Of a stretch of 64,000 nt of DNA, positions 8,707 to 17,676 are shown one piece after another. This DNA comes from MVRE01 sp015660965 (GTDB taxonomy: Archaea > Halobacteriota > Methanomicrobia > Methanomicrobiales > Methanospirillaceae). The stretch lies in the NCBI GenBank assembly GCA_050015095.1, contig JBEKCC010000001.1, positions 558,001 to 622,000 on the forward strand, read 5' to 3'. Within the stretch, counting starts at the first letter, position 1, and the number at the start of each line of letters is the position of its first letter. The position numbers and the translations under genes were made by a program. Below the pieces are notes generated by a model. The model did not search any database. It was not told where the DNA came from and saw only the letters and a program-made list of their open reading frames with translations.

Positions 8707-8973
8707 ATGGATAATGACCGGCACCGTATTCTTCCTGTAACAGAAGGAATGGTACAATGTTTATCAACTAAAAAAGAGCCCGTTCAGCATTGCCGACTCT
8801 GTATACATGCACGCGAATTTCTCGTACAGGGAAAATATGTGAAGTCTCCATCACTTGCCTATTGTATAAAGAGTCGAGTAACCGATGAAGTAGATCTCAA
8901 AAAAATAGAATCCGTCAAGTGTGCTGATCGACAAGGAGAAGGTTTTCATAATATTGCAAATATTATCGGCTAA
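8707..8973 (+). CDS. Small conserved cysteine-containing protein, function unknown
   Basis: The 88-residue protein carries CRLCIHAREF (CxxC), then AYCIKSR and VKCADR, giving a four-cysteine set that could bind zinc or a small Fe-S cluster. I do not recognise the family with confidence. The ATG follows a GGGG-containing stretch (8696-8702) that can serve as RBS. It is divergent from the nucleotidyltransferase gene and is followed by a 37-bp gap before the convergent cobQ. Confidence 0.6.
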   Translation: MDNDRHRILPVTEGMVQCLSTKKEPVQHCRLCIHAREFLVQGKYVKSPSLAYCIKSRVTDEVDLKKIESVKCADRQGEGFHNIANIIG

Positions 8974-9010
8974 TCCACCTTCGTACCTCTAAATTGGTTT
9001 CAATTTATTT

Positions 9011-10453
9011 TCATTCGATCAGCAATTTTGTAATCGCGTCCATATCTACATGGGATTCAAATATTTCTGCAAGTTCATCATAGATATCTTTTTTCGCCTC
9101 GTGTATATGACTAAAATGTACATTTTTCTTTGAGTAGAGATAGGACAAGAGTGAATTCACAGCAGAAAGATTCTGGAACAAGCCATGCATATAGGTACCA
9201 AAGACAAGGCCTTCTTCGTTTACTAACCCATCACCCGAGAATGCTTCTTTATCTTCACCAGGTTGGGTTTCTCCCATATGAATCTCATACCCTGTGACCT
9301 CCCCCATTTCGGAAAGGATCGGCTGAATGTTGTTTGCTTTTCTTGTAACCTGGCGAGTGTTTTTTTCGTAGGAAACAAACCGAGTAACCCCATCAAGCAA
9401 CCCAAGGCCGGCGTATGTCCCTTTTGCTGACTCGTAGCCTTCATCTATGATCTCCCGCCCCAACATCTGATAGCCCCCACAAATTCCAATCACCGGCACA
9501 CCGCGTTTGCGAGCAATGAGAATCTGTGCATCCATCGTTGATCGTTTGAGTTCCTGGAGATCTTCAACCGTATTTTTCGTGCCGGGGATAATTACGCAGT
9601 CATATTCATCAAGAGATGATCCAAGTGGAACATATTCCACTGCTGCATAACGTTCGAGAAGCTCAAAGTCAGTGAAGTTTGAGATCCGTGGCAACCTAAT
9701 AATCGCTATTCGAACAAGGTTTTTCCGAGCTTTTTTGTCCCCGATTGAAAGTGAGTCCTCGCTCGGTAAATTAAGATCAAAATATGGAACGACACCCAGA
9801 ATTTTTACACCAGTTAGTTTTTCGATTTTTTGAATACCATTCTGAAATAGTTTAGGATCGCCCCGGAACTTGTTGATGATAATTCCTTTCACAAGTGGAC
9901 GGATATCGTTCGGTAAAAGAGACAGTGTACCATAGGTTTGAGCAAAAACACCACCCCGTTCAATATCGGCAACAAGTATTATTGGGAGTCCAAGTGCCCG
10001 AGCCAAACGAATATTGGCTATGTCTTGATCATAGAGATTAAGTTCAGCAGCTCCTCCAGCACCCTCAACTATAACCTCCCCATATTTCTCCTTAAGTCTA
10101 TGATATGCTAAAAGCACCTGATCAAGTAACCGATCAGTTTCATAATAGTATTTTTGGATTGGAACATCTTTGTAAGGGCGACCGAAAAGCACGATTTGTG
10201 AGACACAGTCACCCTTCGGTTTTAGAAGAATGGGGTTCATATCAGTTTGCGGGAGAAGTTTCGCGGCATGCGCCTGCATAGCCTGTGCCATCCCGATCTC
10301 CCCTCCATCAAATGTCACGTAGGAATTAAGGCTCATATTCTGTGACTTGAATGGGGCCACACATACCCCCCGATTTACAAGACAGCGACATATGGCGGCA
10401 ACAGTCACACTCTTTCCAACATGAGAGGCGGTGCCGACCACAAATAAGGACAT
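9011..10453 (-). CDS. cobQ: Cobyric acid synthase
   Basis: The 480-residue product has a P-loop-like dethiobiotin synthetase domain at the N-terminus (VVGTASHVGKSVTVAAICR; GTASHVGKS at 7-15), the CobQ segments APFKSQNMSLNSYVT and VEGAGGAAELNL, and a C-terminal class I glutamine amidotransferase domain with the nucleophile in GICGGYQMLG (Cys near residue 325) and the catalytic His in YMHGL (near 421). It amidates four side chains of adenosylcobyrinic acid diamide in corrinoid synthesis, which methanogens need for methyl transfer. The frame is open to 10546, but the P-loop strand begins at the ATG at 10453. Confidence 0.95.
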   Translation of the reverse strand: MSLFVVGTASHVGKSVTVAAICRCLVNRGVCVAPFKSQNMSLNSYVTFDGGEIGMAQAMQAHAAKLLPQTDMNPILLKPKGDCVSQIVLFGRPYKDVPIQKYYYETDRLLDQVLLAYHRLKEKYGEVIVEGAGGAAELNLYDQDIANIRLARALGLPIILVADIERGGVFAQTYGTLSLLPNDIRPLVKGIIINKFRGDPKLFQNGIQKIEKLTGVKILGVVPYFDLNLPSEDSLSIGDKKARKNLVRIAIIRLPRISNFTDFELLERYAAVEYVPLGSSLDEYDCVIIPGTKNTVEDLQELKRSTMDAQILIARKRGVPVIGICGGYQMLGREIIDEGYESAKGTYAGLGLLDGVTRFVSYEKNTRQVTRKANNIQPILSEMGEVTGYEIHMGETQPGEDKEAFSGDGLVNEEGLVFGTYMHGLFQNLSAVNSLLSYLYSKKNVHFSHIHEAKKDIYDELAEIFESHVDMDAITKLLIE

Positions 10454-10581
10454 GTTAAACAATATTGAAAGGGACGGCATAAAAAAGGCGATTGTCCGAT
10501 ATTTTTTTAAAAAAATACAAAAAACTAAAAAATCCAGCAATGCCAAGGAATAAATAAAGAGAACGGATAAAAATAGGTATA

Positions 10582-10887
10582 ATGATTGGTGGGATCTGCC
10601 CGACGTGTGGTCTACCTAAAGAACTATGTATTTGTGAGGAGGTAGCAAAGGAACAGCAGAGGATTAATGTTAAGGTTAATAAACGCCGGTACGGTAAAGA
10701 AGTTACTGTAATCGAAGGACTTGATCCGACGGATATTGACCTTGAAGATCTTTCAAAATATATGAAAGGAAAACTTGCCTGTGGGGGAACGGTCAAGGGA
10801 AATTCAATTGAACTTCAGGGAAATCACCGTGATCGTGTTAAAGAGCTTCTCACATTGAAAGGATATAGTGTGGATAATATTTCTTGA
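10582..10887 (+). CDS. Translation initiation factor aIF1 (SUI1)
   Basis: The 101-residue protein has an N-terminal zinc-knuckle-like CPTCGLPKELCICEE and the SUI1 fold: VNKRRYGKEVTVIEGLDP, then LKGKLACGGTVKG-like residues (here MKGKLACGGTVKGNSIELQG) and a C-terminal LKGYSVDNIS. aIF1 binds the 30S subunit and controls start-site fidelity. Its stop codon TGA (10885-10887) overlaps the first base pairs of the 41-bp inverted repeat that follows. Confidence 0.95.
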   Translation: MIGGICPTCGLPKELCICEEVAKEQQRINVKVNKRRYGKEVTVIEGLDPTDIDLEDLSKYMKGKLACGGTVKGNSIELQGNHRDRVKELLTLKGYSVDNIS

Positions 10888-11175
10888 TTTTTCATTTAAT
10901 TTTTACCTTATTTTACACCAATTTCACTCAAAGTGTATTGTCTTTCGAGATGTTTTATGATATTTTTTTTATCCAAGATGGATTAAATCTCTAATACATC
11001 CTTGAAAGAACCCGAAAGAAAAATCTTGGGATAAAGTTATCGATATGGATTCCAATCTAATCACTGTACTTTTTTGTCTTGTTTCAAACAAATAAGAATT
11101 TGATATAGATATTAAAATTTTCACATTTTTTATTTGAAATTGGTGTAAAATAAGGTAAAAATTAAATGAAAAATC
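10886..11175. repeat. 41-bp perfect inverted repeat flanking a 208-bp spacer
   Basis: Bases 10886-10926 are the exact reverse complement of 11135-11175 (41 of 41). With a 2-nt bulge the match extends outward by a further 5 bp on each side. The left arm begins within the aIF1 stop codon, and the right arm supplies the last four codons and the stop of the TadC-like gene ending at 11162. The spacer (10927-11134) is AT-rich with no open frame. It could be a degenerate miniature element, or a shared structure between convergent transcripts. No target-site duplication is obvious. Confidence 0.85.
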
Positions 11176-12196
11176 GAAATGTTACCCACGCTATTATCAC
11201 CATTATGGCTGAATATTTTAGTCCAGCAATTGCTTTACCTTCACCCATTTGTCCTGCCATGAGTCCTGAACAAAAACCCTGTATCAATGCAGCATGAGAA
11301 AAGAGTCGCTTATACGTAGAAATATCAAGGGTGCTCATGAATCCGTGAGCTCCAGAATGAGCAGCGGCCGCCCCAGCCGTTGCCATAGTTGTTAAGAAGG
11401 TACTCACAAGGATTGCAATAACAAAAAGGAATACAGCAAAAGAAACGAGAACGATGACTACGTAAATAAACATGTTGTTGCGTCGTTCCTGTGCAAGGTT
11501 CACAACTTCAAAAGTATCTCTTGCAGCTGCTCGCAAAACTTCACTCGCATCTCCTCCTGCCTTGCTTGCCTTTGCAATGAGATCTACACTGCGATCGGAA
11601 AGATTGGTGCCTAAAGCGCTCCCAAAATGATGGAGGGCCTCAACAAATCCTACACCCCATGACATTTCGTTGTCCATTTTCCTAATATGGGGAGTGAGGG
11701 TTCCATACTCAGAACTAGCGACAAGATGTACAGCATTGGGTAGCGTCATACCGCTGTCGTTCATACCGGCAAGGTCACGGAAAAAGTTGGGCAATGCCTC
11801 TTCTAATAATTTTATTCGACGTTCCTCTTTAAAGTCTAACAAAGCGAGGGGGACTATGGCAATCAAAACAGCAAAAACGATAAAGTCATCTATAACAGTG
11901 GAATCGAAAAGAATTGATATACCATATTCCCGAACCATCGCGATAAAACCACCAATAAAAACGATGAGAGCAAGAGGGATGCAAACAATGAGGATATTCA
12001 TCGGTTTTTCAGTTAGTACCTCAATGGGGTGTTTAAAAAATTTCCCAATACCCTCACGACTCTTGCGTTCAACATCTATTTTTCGAGTAATCTCGTAGAC
12101 CTCTTCTTCAACTTTGACAAGATCCTTTTCTGGAATGTCTTTCTTTTTAAATGGTCCACGGTTGAGAAGATTATTGAAGGTGTCCTTCATTCCCAT
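11162..12196 (-). CDS. TadC/FlaJ-type pilus assembly membrane protein (second of two)
   Basis: The 344-residue protein has two transmembrane helices near residues 65-120 (PMNILIVCIPLALIVFIGGF; FIVFAVLIAIVPLALLDF), a cytoplasmic T2SSF domain with LEEALPNFFRDLAGMNDSGMTL, and two or three helices at the C-terminus from about 240. This is the platform-protein topology of archaeal type IV pilus/archaellum systems. It starts 1 bp after the preceding TadC-like gene and pairs with it, as in archaeal pilus loci with two platform subunits. The last codons (RFFI) and the stop lie within the 41-bp inverted repeat. Confidence 0.85.
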   Translation of the reverse strand: MGMKDTFNNLLNRGPFKKKDIPEKDLVKVEEEVYEITRKIDVERKSREGIGKFFKHPIEVLTEKPMNILIVCIPLALIVFIGGFIAMVREYGISILFDSTVIDDFIVFAVLIAIVPLALLDFKEERRIKLLEEALPNFFRDLAGMNDSGMTLPNAVHLVASSEYGTLTPHIRKMDNEMSWGVGFVEALHHFGSALGTNLSDRSVDLIAKASKAGGDASEVLRAAARDTFEVVNLAQERRNNMFIYVVIVLVSFAVFLFVIAILVSTFLTTMATAGAAAAHSGAHGFMSTLDISTYKRLFSHAALIQGFCSGLMAGQMGEGKAIAGLKYSAIMVIIAWVTFRFFI

Positions 12197-12197
12197 A

Positions 12198-13121
12198 CTA
12201 CGTCTCCGGTGTCATTGAATCTATCATTATTACAAACATAATACTGCCAAAGGGAATCATGAGGTAAATAATCGCGTATAAAAATAACGGTGTTTTTTCA
12301 CCAGAAAGTACCGACATAATTGACTGCAGAATAATTAAAAACAACATACCAGCGACAACCGCAGTAACATATGATTCAGCGATTAACCCGAGAGTTTCAA
12401 GAAACATCTTTTGCGTTTGACGATTTTCAAGAGCATATTGATTCGCCTTTGTCCGAAAATATTCGGTAAGATTTCCACCCGAAGAAATACTTGCCATTGC
12501 ACCCTGTAAAAACTCCTTCATTCGTGAACTTGGCGTACTAGCAGCCACAATACGAAGAGAATCAATCAAATCCTTACCGAAAATATCAATCTCACGAGCG
12601 ATGTACCGAGCCTCAACAGCGCTCTCACCATAGATCGGACTGTCCGCAAGTAATCTAAAAATTTCATCTGGTGTAATTCCAGCGGTAGACATTGAGGTAA
12701 TGTAGTTGATTGCATAGGGAAGTGAGGCGTCAATGTTCCGTCGCCGGTTCCCAGCAATAATATTTGGATAAATCAAAAAGGCGATGTAGGTAAATCCTCC
12801 GAAAAACCCAAGAGAGAAAAGTACAACGAAGATCGTGCCAAGGATGAGGCTGTGTGCAGAAAGAAAGATAAGACTTTGGGGAACTTGCCCTTTATATGTG
12901 AAAAATTTTGGAAGATTGAGTAGGTAGGTAATTGCACCCAGAAAGAATGCCATTCCCAGTCCGGCAATAATTGAACTGATAATTGCAGTTGAAGTATACA
13001 CCTCAAAAGAGGTTTTGGAGCGAGAGGAGAGGAGATCATTTCTTAGCTGAGCATACTGATCCCGGCGTGCCTTCATCCGCTTTCCTAATAAATTAAAGCA
13101 GAACCGCTCGTAACTATTCAT
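12198..13121 (-). CDS. TadC/FlaJ-type pilus assembly membrane protein (first of two)
   Basis: The 307-residue protein has hydrophobic segments at about 45-70 and 85-120, a T2SSF domain with ASLPYAINYITSMSTAGITPDEIF, and C-terminal helices from about 230 (VTAVVAGMLFLIILQSIMSV and FLYAIIYLMIPFGSIMFVIM). It is the partner platform protein of the downstream paralogue. Its start overlaps the ATPase gene end by 8 bp, so ATPase and platform proteins are translationally coupled. Confidence 0.86.
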   Translation of the reverse strand: MNSYERFCFNLLGKRMKARRDQYAQLRNDLLSSRSKTSFEVYTSTAIISSIIAGLGMAFFLGAITYLLNLPKFFTYKGQVPQSLIFLSAHSLILGTIFVVLFSLGFFGGFTYIAFLIYPNIIAGNRRRNIDASLPYAINYITSMSTAGITPDEIFRLLADSPIYGESAVEARYIAREIDIFGKDLIDSLRIVAASTPSSRMKEFLQGAMASISSGGNLTEYFRTKANQYALENRQTQKMFLETLGLIAESYVTAVVAGMLFLIILQSIMSVLSGEKTPLFLYAIIYLMIPFGSIMFVIMIDSMTPET

Positions 13122-15492
13122 AGATGTCTTTCCTCACCTTTTCAATGACAGCTTCGGGATCTCGGTAATAAGAGATCAGGATTTTTGATACATCCTTGTA
13201 ATTTCGGATTTTCTTAATTCTCATCCACTCCAAAACCTCTTGCCGTCGTTTAAGTTCCTCTCGCATTCGGTTCTCGCTCCATCCTTTTGCCTCCATGATC
13301 TCTTCGAGAAGATAGGACTTTCCAGAATAGTTGATCTCATCAGTTGCAGAACGCCACTTAAAGACCTCATTTGTGATTAATTCGTTTGTTCGTGGATCAA
13401 TATCCAAAATTTCAATAATCTGCTTATTTCTCCTGATACGTTTTCCCCCAACACGTGCCTGTACCTGGATACAAATGAAATCAAGTGCAGATAACATGTT
13501 ACGAGGGACATCCATCGGGGGGTTCTCTATACGATGTACTACACTGGACACCGAGTCCGCGTGTGTGGTAGAATATGTGGTGTGACCTGTGCTCATTGCC
13601 TGGAACAATGTTTGGCATTCCTTGCCTCGGACCTCTCCTACGATGATATATTCAGGACGTTGTCGCATTGCAGCACGGAGAAGCTCATACATGTTGATTT
13701 CTCCACGTCCCGCAGAATCGAATGAGTCACGCGTAACACTGGGAATCCAGTTAGGATGTGGGAGTTTAATTTCACGGGTATCTTCAAGAGAAACAATTTT
13801 TGCCATTGGAGGAATGAAAAGCGCAATTGCATTTAGTGAGGTGGTTTTTCCCGATGCAGTTCCTCCTGCAAATATCGCAGACTTGCCATGTTCAACACAA
13901 AGCCAAATATAAGCAATTGACAATGGTGCAAATGTGTGCCATTCTATAAGATCAGTTGGTGTAATTGGTTCGTCTTTGAACTTACGAATAGTAAATGTCG
14001 ATCCGTGAGCGGTTACTTCTTGACCCAGCGTCATCTGAATACGGGAACCATCCGGCATCGTTGCATCAAGAATCGGTTCTGCGATTGAGATGTACTTTCC
14101 TGCCCGCTGAGCAAGTTTCGTGACAAATGAGTCAAGTTCCTCCGCATTATGGTATACCAGATTTGTCTTCATCGATTCGTAGCTTGCATGGTATGCAAAT
14201 AGTTGGCTGTTAACACCATCACAGGAAATATCCTCAATATATTTATCATGCATTATCGGATCAATGAGTCCATTTCCGAGGAAGTCTTTATGCATGTTAT
14301 ACAGGATTTTTTCGCGTGCTATGGGTGTTAATTTGATACCATAATCACGCATGATTTCATCTGCAGCTGCTCTGAGTTTGAGCCGAGCCTCTTCCTTTGA
14401 CAGATCCTTCGTGTTGATATCAAGAGTCTCGAATAGTCGCTGCTTAAGTTCAGTTAGAAGATCTTTTTCCGGCTCAGTTAGTGAGGGTTCGATAATAATG
14501 TACGTGTATTCGTGAGTAGAATGATCATAGATTATTCTGACATGTGCGTACGGTTCGTTAACAGGATAAACCTCGATTTCTTCTATACCGGGTTTAGGAT
14601 GGAACGTTAAGTCAATAAGAGGACCGTGAATTTTTTGGTTATATTCCTCGACTTCCGAACTCAGTGCTTTGAAAAGGTTCGAAATACCAAACTTTGAACC
14701 GGCACTGATCCGTGCCTTTTTTTCCTTAATTAAATCTGAATCCAGGTCAAAGTCTTTAAAGATACCCGTCGAGAATTCTCTCTGCCAAATCTCATTGATC
14801 TCTGGGGGCAATACCCCAGTTCCTTTACCTTCAAAAACATTAACGCGACCATGAAGTCTTAGTTCTTCGATTTTAAATGTTGTACCTTTTGGAAGGATTA
14901 GTCCTGTTAAATCGGAAATCTGATCTACTGAGACAATTTTCTCGTCTGCATCGGTAGGAGGACTCACAGAAACTTTCTTTGCAATTGCTTGTTCAACAGG
15001 TGCTTTTGGAACTACATCGACTTTATCAGGTTGCAATATAGGGATTTCTTCTGTTGTTTCGATCACATTGGGTACTTTCTCGATAGAAGGCTCGAAATCT
15101 ACTTTGACAGCGGGGAGGTGCTCTCCGATTTCTTCTACGATTTTACCCAGCGATTCGCGTACATCTTGGGCACTTATTTCTTGAGAAGATTCTTGCTTAC
15201 TGTCAATCGTGGTGACAGTTTGTGGAGAGATTTGATCTTTTGGCTCACCAGAGGTTGGTGAACCATATAAAGGAGCAGATTCATCCTTTTTTCCAGATGA
15301 TATCGCTCTTATAAGTGCATTTAAATCGTTTGCTTCGACATTACCAAGTTTCGTATCATCCGGTTCAGCAGCCTTTTTGGGCTCTTCTGGTTTATGCTCT
15401 TCCTTTTTTTCACTTACCGCAGGCTTTTTCAAAGCACTTAGAATCTTCATTAATGAGCTATCATCAGGTTGTGCGTCATCTTTGTCTGTCAA
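13114..15492 (-). CDS. Type IV pilus/secretion ATPase (PilB/FlaI/VirB11 family) with long disordered N-terminus
   Basis: The C-terminal half is a secretion ATPase: Walker A GGTASGKTT near residues 543-551, an Asp box with VSLEDTREIKLPH, Walker B IIVGEVRGKE near 615-625, and a His box with GHTTYSTTHADS. The middle (about 200-500) is the N-terminal domain typical of archaeal GspE-type ATPases (GNGLIDPIMHDKYIEDISCDG). The first 200 residues are low-complexity, rich in Lys, Glu, Pro and Asp, which is far longer than usual. The start is a TTG at 15492 with a GGGGGG stretch 8 bp upstream. The enzyme powers assembly or secretion through the adjacent TadC-like proteins. Confidence 0.9.
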   Translation of the reverse strand: MTDKDDAQPDDSSLMKILSALKKPAVSEKKEEHKPEEPKKAAEPDDTKLGNVEANDLNALIRAISSGKKDESAPLYGSPTSGEPKDQISPQTVTTIDSKQESSQEISAQDVRESLGKIVEEIGEHLPAVKVDFEPSIEKVPNVIETTEEIPILQPDKVDVVPKAPVEQAIAKKVSVSPPTDADEKIVSVDQISDLTGLILPKGTTFKIEELRLHGRVNVFEGKGTGVLPPEINEIWQREFSTGIFKDFDLDSDLIKEKKARISAGSKFGISNLFKALSSEVEEYNQKIHGPLIDLTFHPKPGIEEIEVYPVNEPYAHVRIIYDHSTHEYTYIIIEPSLTEPEKDLLTELKQRLFETLDINTKDLSKEEARLKLRAAADEIMRDYGIKLTPIAREKILYNMHKDFLGNGLIDPIMHDKYIEDISCDGVNSQLFAYHASYESMKTNLVYHNAEELDSFVTKLAQRAGKYISIAEPILDATMPDGSRIQMTLGQEVTAHGSTFTIRKFKDEPITPTDLIEWHTFAPLSIAYIWLCVEHGKSAIFAGGTASGKTTSLNAIALFIPPMAKIVSLEDTREIKLPHPNWIPSVTRDSFDSAGRGEINMYELLRAAMRQRPEYIIVGEVRGKECQTLFQAMSTGHTTYSTTHADSVSSVVHRIENPPMDVPRNMLSALDFICIQVQARVGGKRIRRNKQIIEILDIDPRTNELITNEVFKWRSATDEINYSGKSYLLEEIMEAKGWSENRMREELKRRQEVLEWMRIKKIRNYKDVSKILISYYRDPEAVIEKVRKDIYE

Positions 15493-15642
15493 GTAGGATC
15501 CCCCCCATCTGTATGGATTTCATTTTAATAAATTACCTAATTGATACATCTTCATGTAACTATATCTATTCTCTGGATAAGACGCTGAATTTGATAATAA
15601 ATTCTTTCATTAATCCTTTCCATATACATCCCAATTAATCGA

Positions 15643-16353
15643 CTATAAGCCAGAGTGACTTTGGTTTTGTTCAGATTGAAGATTTTTAATTGCCACTCTT
15701 AAGAGACCAAGATGAGCGTCTTTATGAGTGTATACACAAATAAACAAATCCCCGCACGGTGCGATAATGATCTTGTTTGTGGCTGTTTCAAGGATCAGTT
15801 GGTCAAGATTACCCATATTCATCTCCAAAGTAATCTTTGTTCCCGCACGAAGCAAATCTTCAGCAAGGGCAGCCACGTGCTCGAAGTCGGCATCGCCCAA
15901 AGATTGGACTGAGAATCCTTCGAAAAAAACCGATATGGCTACCACACCGGGGAGCGAAAGTATCTTTTTAAGCTGTGTTTCATCTAAAAGGTTCGGAAAT
16001 TGTCCCTCCAACCCCTTTTCCTTTTCAGAAATAAGCAATCTTTCCTCATCGCAGATTGTTTTTGCTCTTAAAAATTCATCGTCATTATAGGATCGAAGAG
16101 TAAAAGTCTGCTTATAACCAACATCATCAGACTGGACGAGTCCCATATGATCGACAGCTAGTTTTCCTCGAAATGATCCACTGAGGTCTTTAAAGTAGGC
16201 AGCAACTAAAGTGCCGTGATTGGTAAGTATGAACCCATGTCCTAGTTGAGTGTCAATCTCGATTGCCCCATGAAATGTCATTAACTGCTGGATAGCACTC
16301 TCTTCCTGAGAGTTAGTGATTACCCCGGCTGGAGTTCCTGATGGAAGTTCCAT
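15643..16353 (-). CDS. DUF2226-like N-terminus plus roadblock/LC7-like C-terminus
   Basis: The 236-residue protein starts MELPSGTPAGVI and has a short beta module (FHGAIEIDTQLGHGFILTNHG) that resembles the start of the DUF2226-type protein encoded at 16913. The C-terminal 90 residues (KITLEMNMGNLDQLILETA through IIAPCGDLFICVYTHK) resemble a roadblock/LC7 fold, as in MglB-type regulators. It lies 2 bp after the roadblock gene at 16356 and 150 bp before the ATPase gene, on the same strand. A role in regulating or positioning the pilus machine is inference from context. Confidence 0.6.
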   Translation of the reverse strand: MELPSGTPAGVITNSQEESAIQQLMTFHGAIEIDTQLGHGFILTNHGTLVAAYFKDLSGSFRGKLAVDHMGLVQSDDVGYKQTFTLRSYNDDEFLRAKTICDEERLLISEKEKGLEGQFPNLLDETQLKKILSLPGVVAISVFFEGFSVQSLGDADFEHVAALAEDLLRAGTKITLEMNMGNLDQLILETATNKIIIAPCGDLFICVYTHKDAHLGLLRVAIKNLQSEQNQSHSGL

Positions 16354-16355
16354 GA

Positions 16356-16703
16356 TTATAGTGCAGCAGTGATCCGTTCTTTATTTTTCTTTAATTCGTA
16401 CCGGATTCTTCCAACGTTAGATGAACTATCTGCAACGATTGCGATAAGCTCATCGGAAGAGAGTGGTGACAGGATGATCGGCCCCTTCTCCAGTTCAACA
16501 AGCATCTGATGAAGTTCGCCCTTTCCTAGAGTTGTGCCCATCGCCTCGGATGTTCCAAGTCCAGTTGATGCCATAGCTCCAAGCGCCTCTATGTCGACTT
16601 TTCCTGAGACCGCACTCTCAATCACAAATCCATCCCTTCCGACAACAACTGCGGCTGAAACTCCCTCCACTTTCAAAAATTCTTCCAGTAAAGGTTTTAA
16701 CAT
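16356..16703 (-). CDS. Roadblock/LC7 domain protein
   Basis: The 115-residue protein is a single roadblock/LC7 domain: VEGVSAAVVVGRDGFVIESAVSGKVD (quoted key parts: VVGRDGFVIES), EALGAMASTGLGTSEAMGTTLGKG, and GPIILSPLSSDELIAIVAD. In Bacteria such proteins (MglB) act as GAPs for small Ras-like GTPases; in Archaea their partners are mostly unknown. No Ras-like GTPase is encoded in this window. It heads the leftward unit with the 15643 gene and the pilus ATPase. Confidence 0.85.
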   Translation of the reverse strand: MLKPLLEEFLKVEGVSAAVVVGRDGFVIESAVSGKVDIEALGAMASTGLGTSEAMGTTLGKGELHQMLVELEKGPIILSPLSSDELIAIVADSSSNVGRIRYELKKNKERITAAL

Positions 16704-16713
16704 TATGACACCA

Positions 16714-16818
16714 GTTTATAAACCTTAATATCTCGTCTTGTTCTATTAAATCTTTAGTCTTATTTACTAAAAATATTCCAATTTCTTAAAAATTTCTTGA
16801 TTTGGAGGTGTTTACACC
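16714..16818. promoter_or_regulatory. Divergent promoter region with GGTGT-TT-ACACC dyad
   Basis: This lies in the 209-bp gap between the divergent roadblock (leftward) and DUF2226 (rightward) genes. A TTTATAAAC-like box (16714-16722, minus strand) is close to the leftward start. GGTGTTTACACC at 16807-16818 is a 5-bp inverted repeat around TT and could be an operator. It is a short motif, so chance is possible. Confidence 0.35.
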
Positions 16819-16912
16819 GAAATTTGAGCTTTTCTCTCAGCAAAAAATAAACTCACCCATTCTTCAAAATTACAATAAAATATTAAATTAAAACGATGAC
16901 ATTAGGAATATC

Positions 16913-17593
16913 ATGGATCTCCCGCGGGGAAAGTTTCGCTCTATCAAGAAAGGCGTCCAATTGGGAGAGATGCTAGATGAACTTGTAAAAACTCGATTTA
17001 CTGGTATCTGCACTTTTTCAACGGACGAGACAAATGGCACATTGGTATTAAAGAGTGGTGAATACCTCCTTTCGGAAATAAGAAACCATTTAGGAGACGA
17101 AGCTTGGACCGAAATCCAATCATTGGCTAATCACGCAATAGATGCTATTCTATCGGATCTAGATATTCCACAATTAAAACTTGCATTAGAGTTCAATAAA
17201 AACGCTTATATTAAGAACCCAAGTAGATCTCCAAATATCTCTAAAAAACAAAAAGCGGGAACCACAAGTTATCCGACAGATATGAAAATTCCTGATACGC
17301 TGCACCAGGCATCTGAAAAGGATAAGGATTTTATTAAAATAACTCCCGTCGTCCCGAGTTCACCAGTTCAACCGGTCTCAAAACAAAAACAACCAATTGA
17401 TGAATTATTTGAGCAACGAACAAAACCTCAACAAACGGAAGAAACGAAAGCTGTTGAGTCCGAAAGTTCTCAAACCGAAAAAGAGTACGATTCAATTGAC
17501 TCTATGGACTTTGAAGATGTTTCTAAAAAGATCCGAAAAGATGTTAAGATCATATTAAAACAGCTTGAGCTGGATCATCTAACAGAAAAATAA
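16913..17593 (+). CDS. DUF2226-type protein with disordered tail
   Basis: The 226-residue protein starts MDLPRGKFRSIKKGVQLGEM and has a compact module (about 1-90) with FTGICTFSTDETNGTLVLKSGEYLLSE, which matches the DUF2226 pattern seen in Methanomicrobia. Residues about 100-190 are Pro, Ser, Lys and Gln-rich and probably unstructured; an acidic helix follows (about 195-226). The function is unknown. It is divergent from a roadblock protein whose neighbour carries a related N-terminal module, and it is followed by a membrane-anchored roadblock-like protein and MinD. Confidence 0.65.
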   Translation: MDLPRGKFRSIKKGVQLGEMLDELVKTRFTGICTFSTDETNGTLVLKSGEYLLSEIRNHLGDEAWTEIQSLANHAIDAILSDLDIPQLKLALEFNKNAYIKNPSRSPNISKKQKAGTTSYPTDMKIPDTLHQASEKDKDFIKITPVVPSSPVQPVSKQKQPIDELFEQRTKPQQTEETKAVESESSQTEKEYDSIDSMDFEDVSKKIRKDVKIILKQLELDHLTEK

Positions 17594-17676
17594 CCATATG
17601 GGGGGAATTTTTTATCAATATAAACCTTTTTAGCATCACGGACATTATAACGGTAGTAATAATCTGCATCATTATC

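Noticed and set aside
8493..8714. Plus-strand frames opposite the nucleotidyltransferase and RNA polymerase genes
   Set aside because: They are shadows of well supported genes on the other strand with no homologous motifs.
16807..16818. Strong operator claim for GGTGTTTACACC
   Set aside because: A 5-bp dyad can occur by chance in a region of this size; reported only as a weak candidate.
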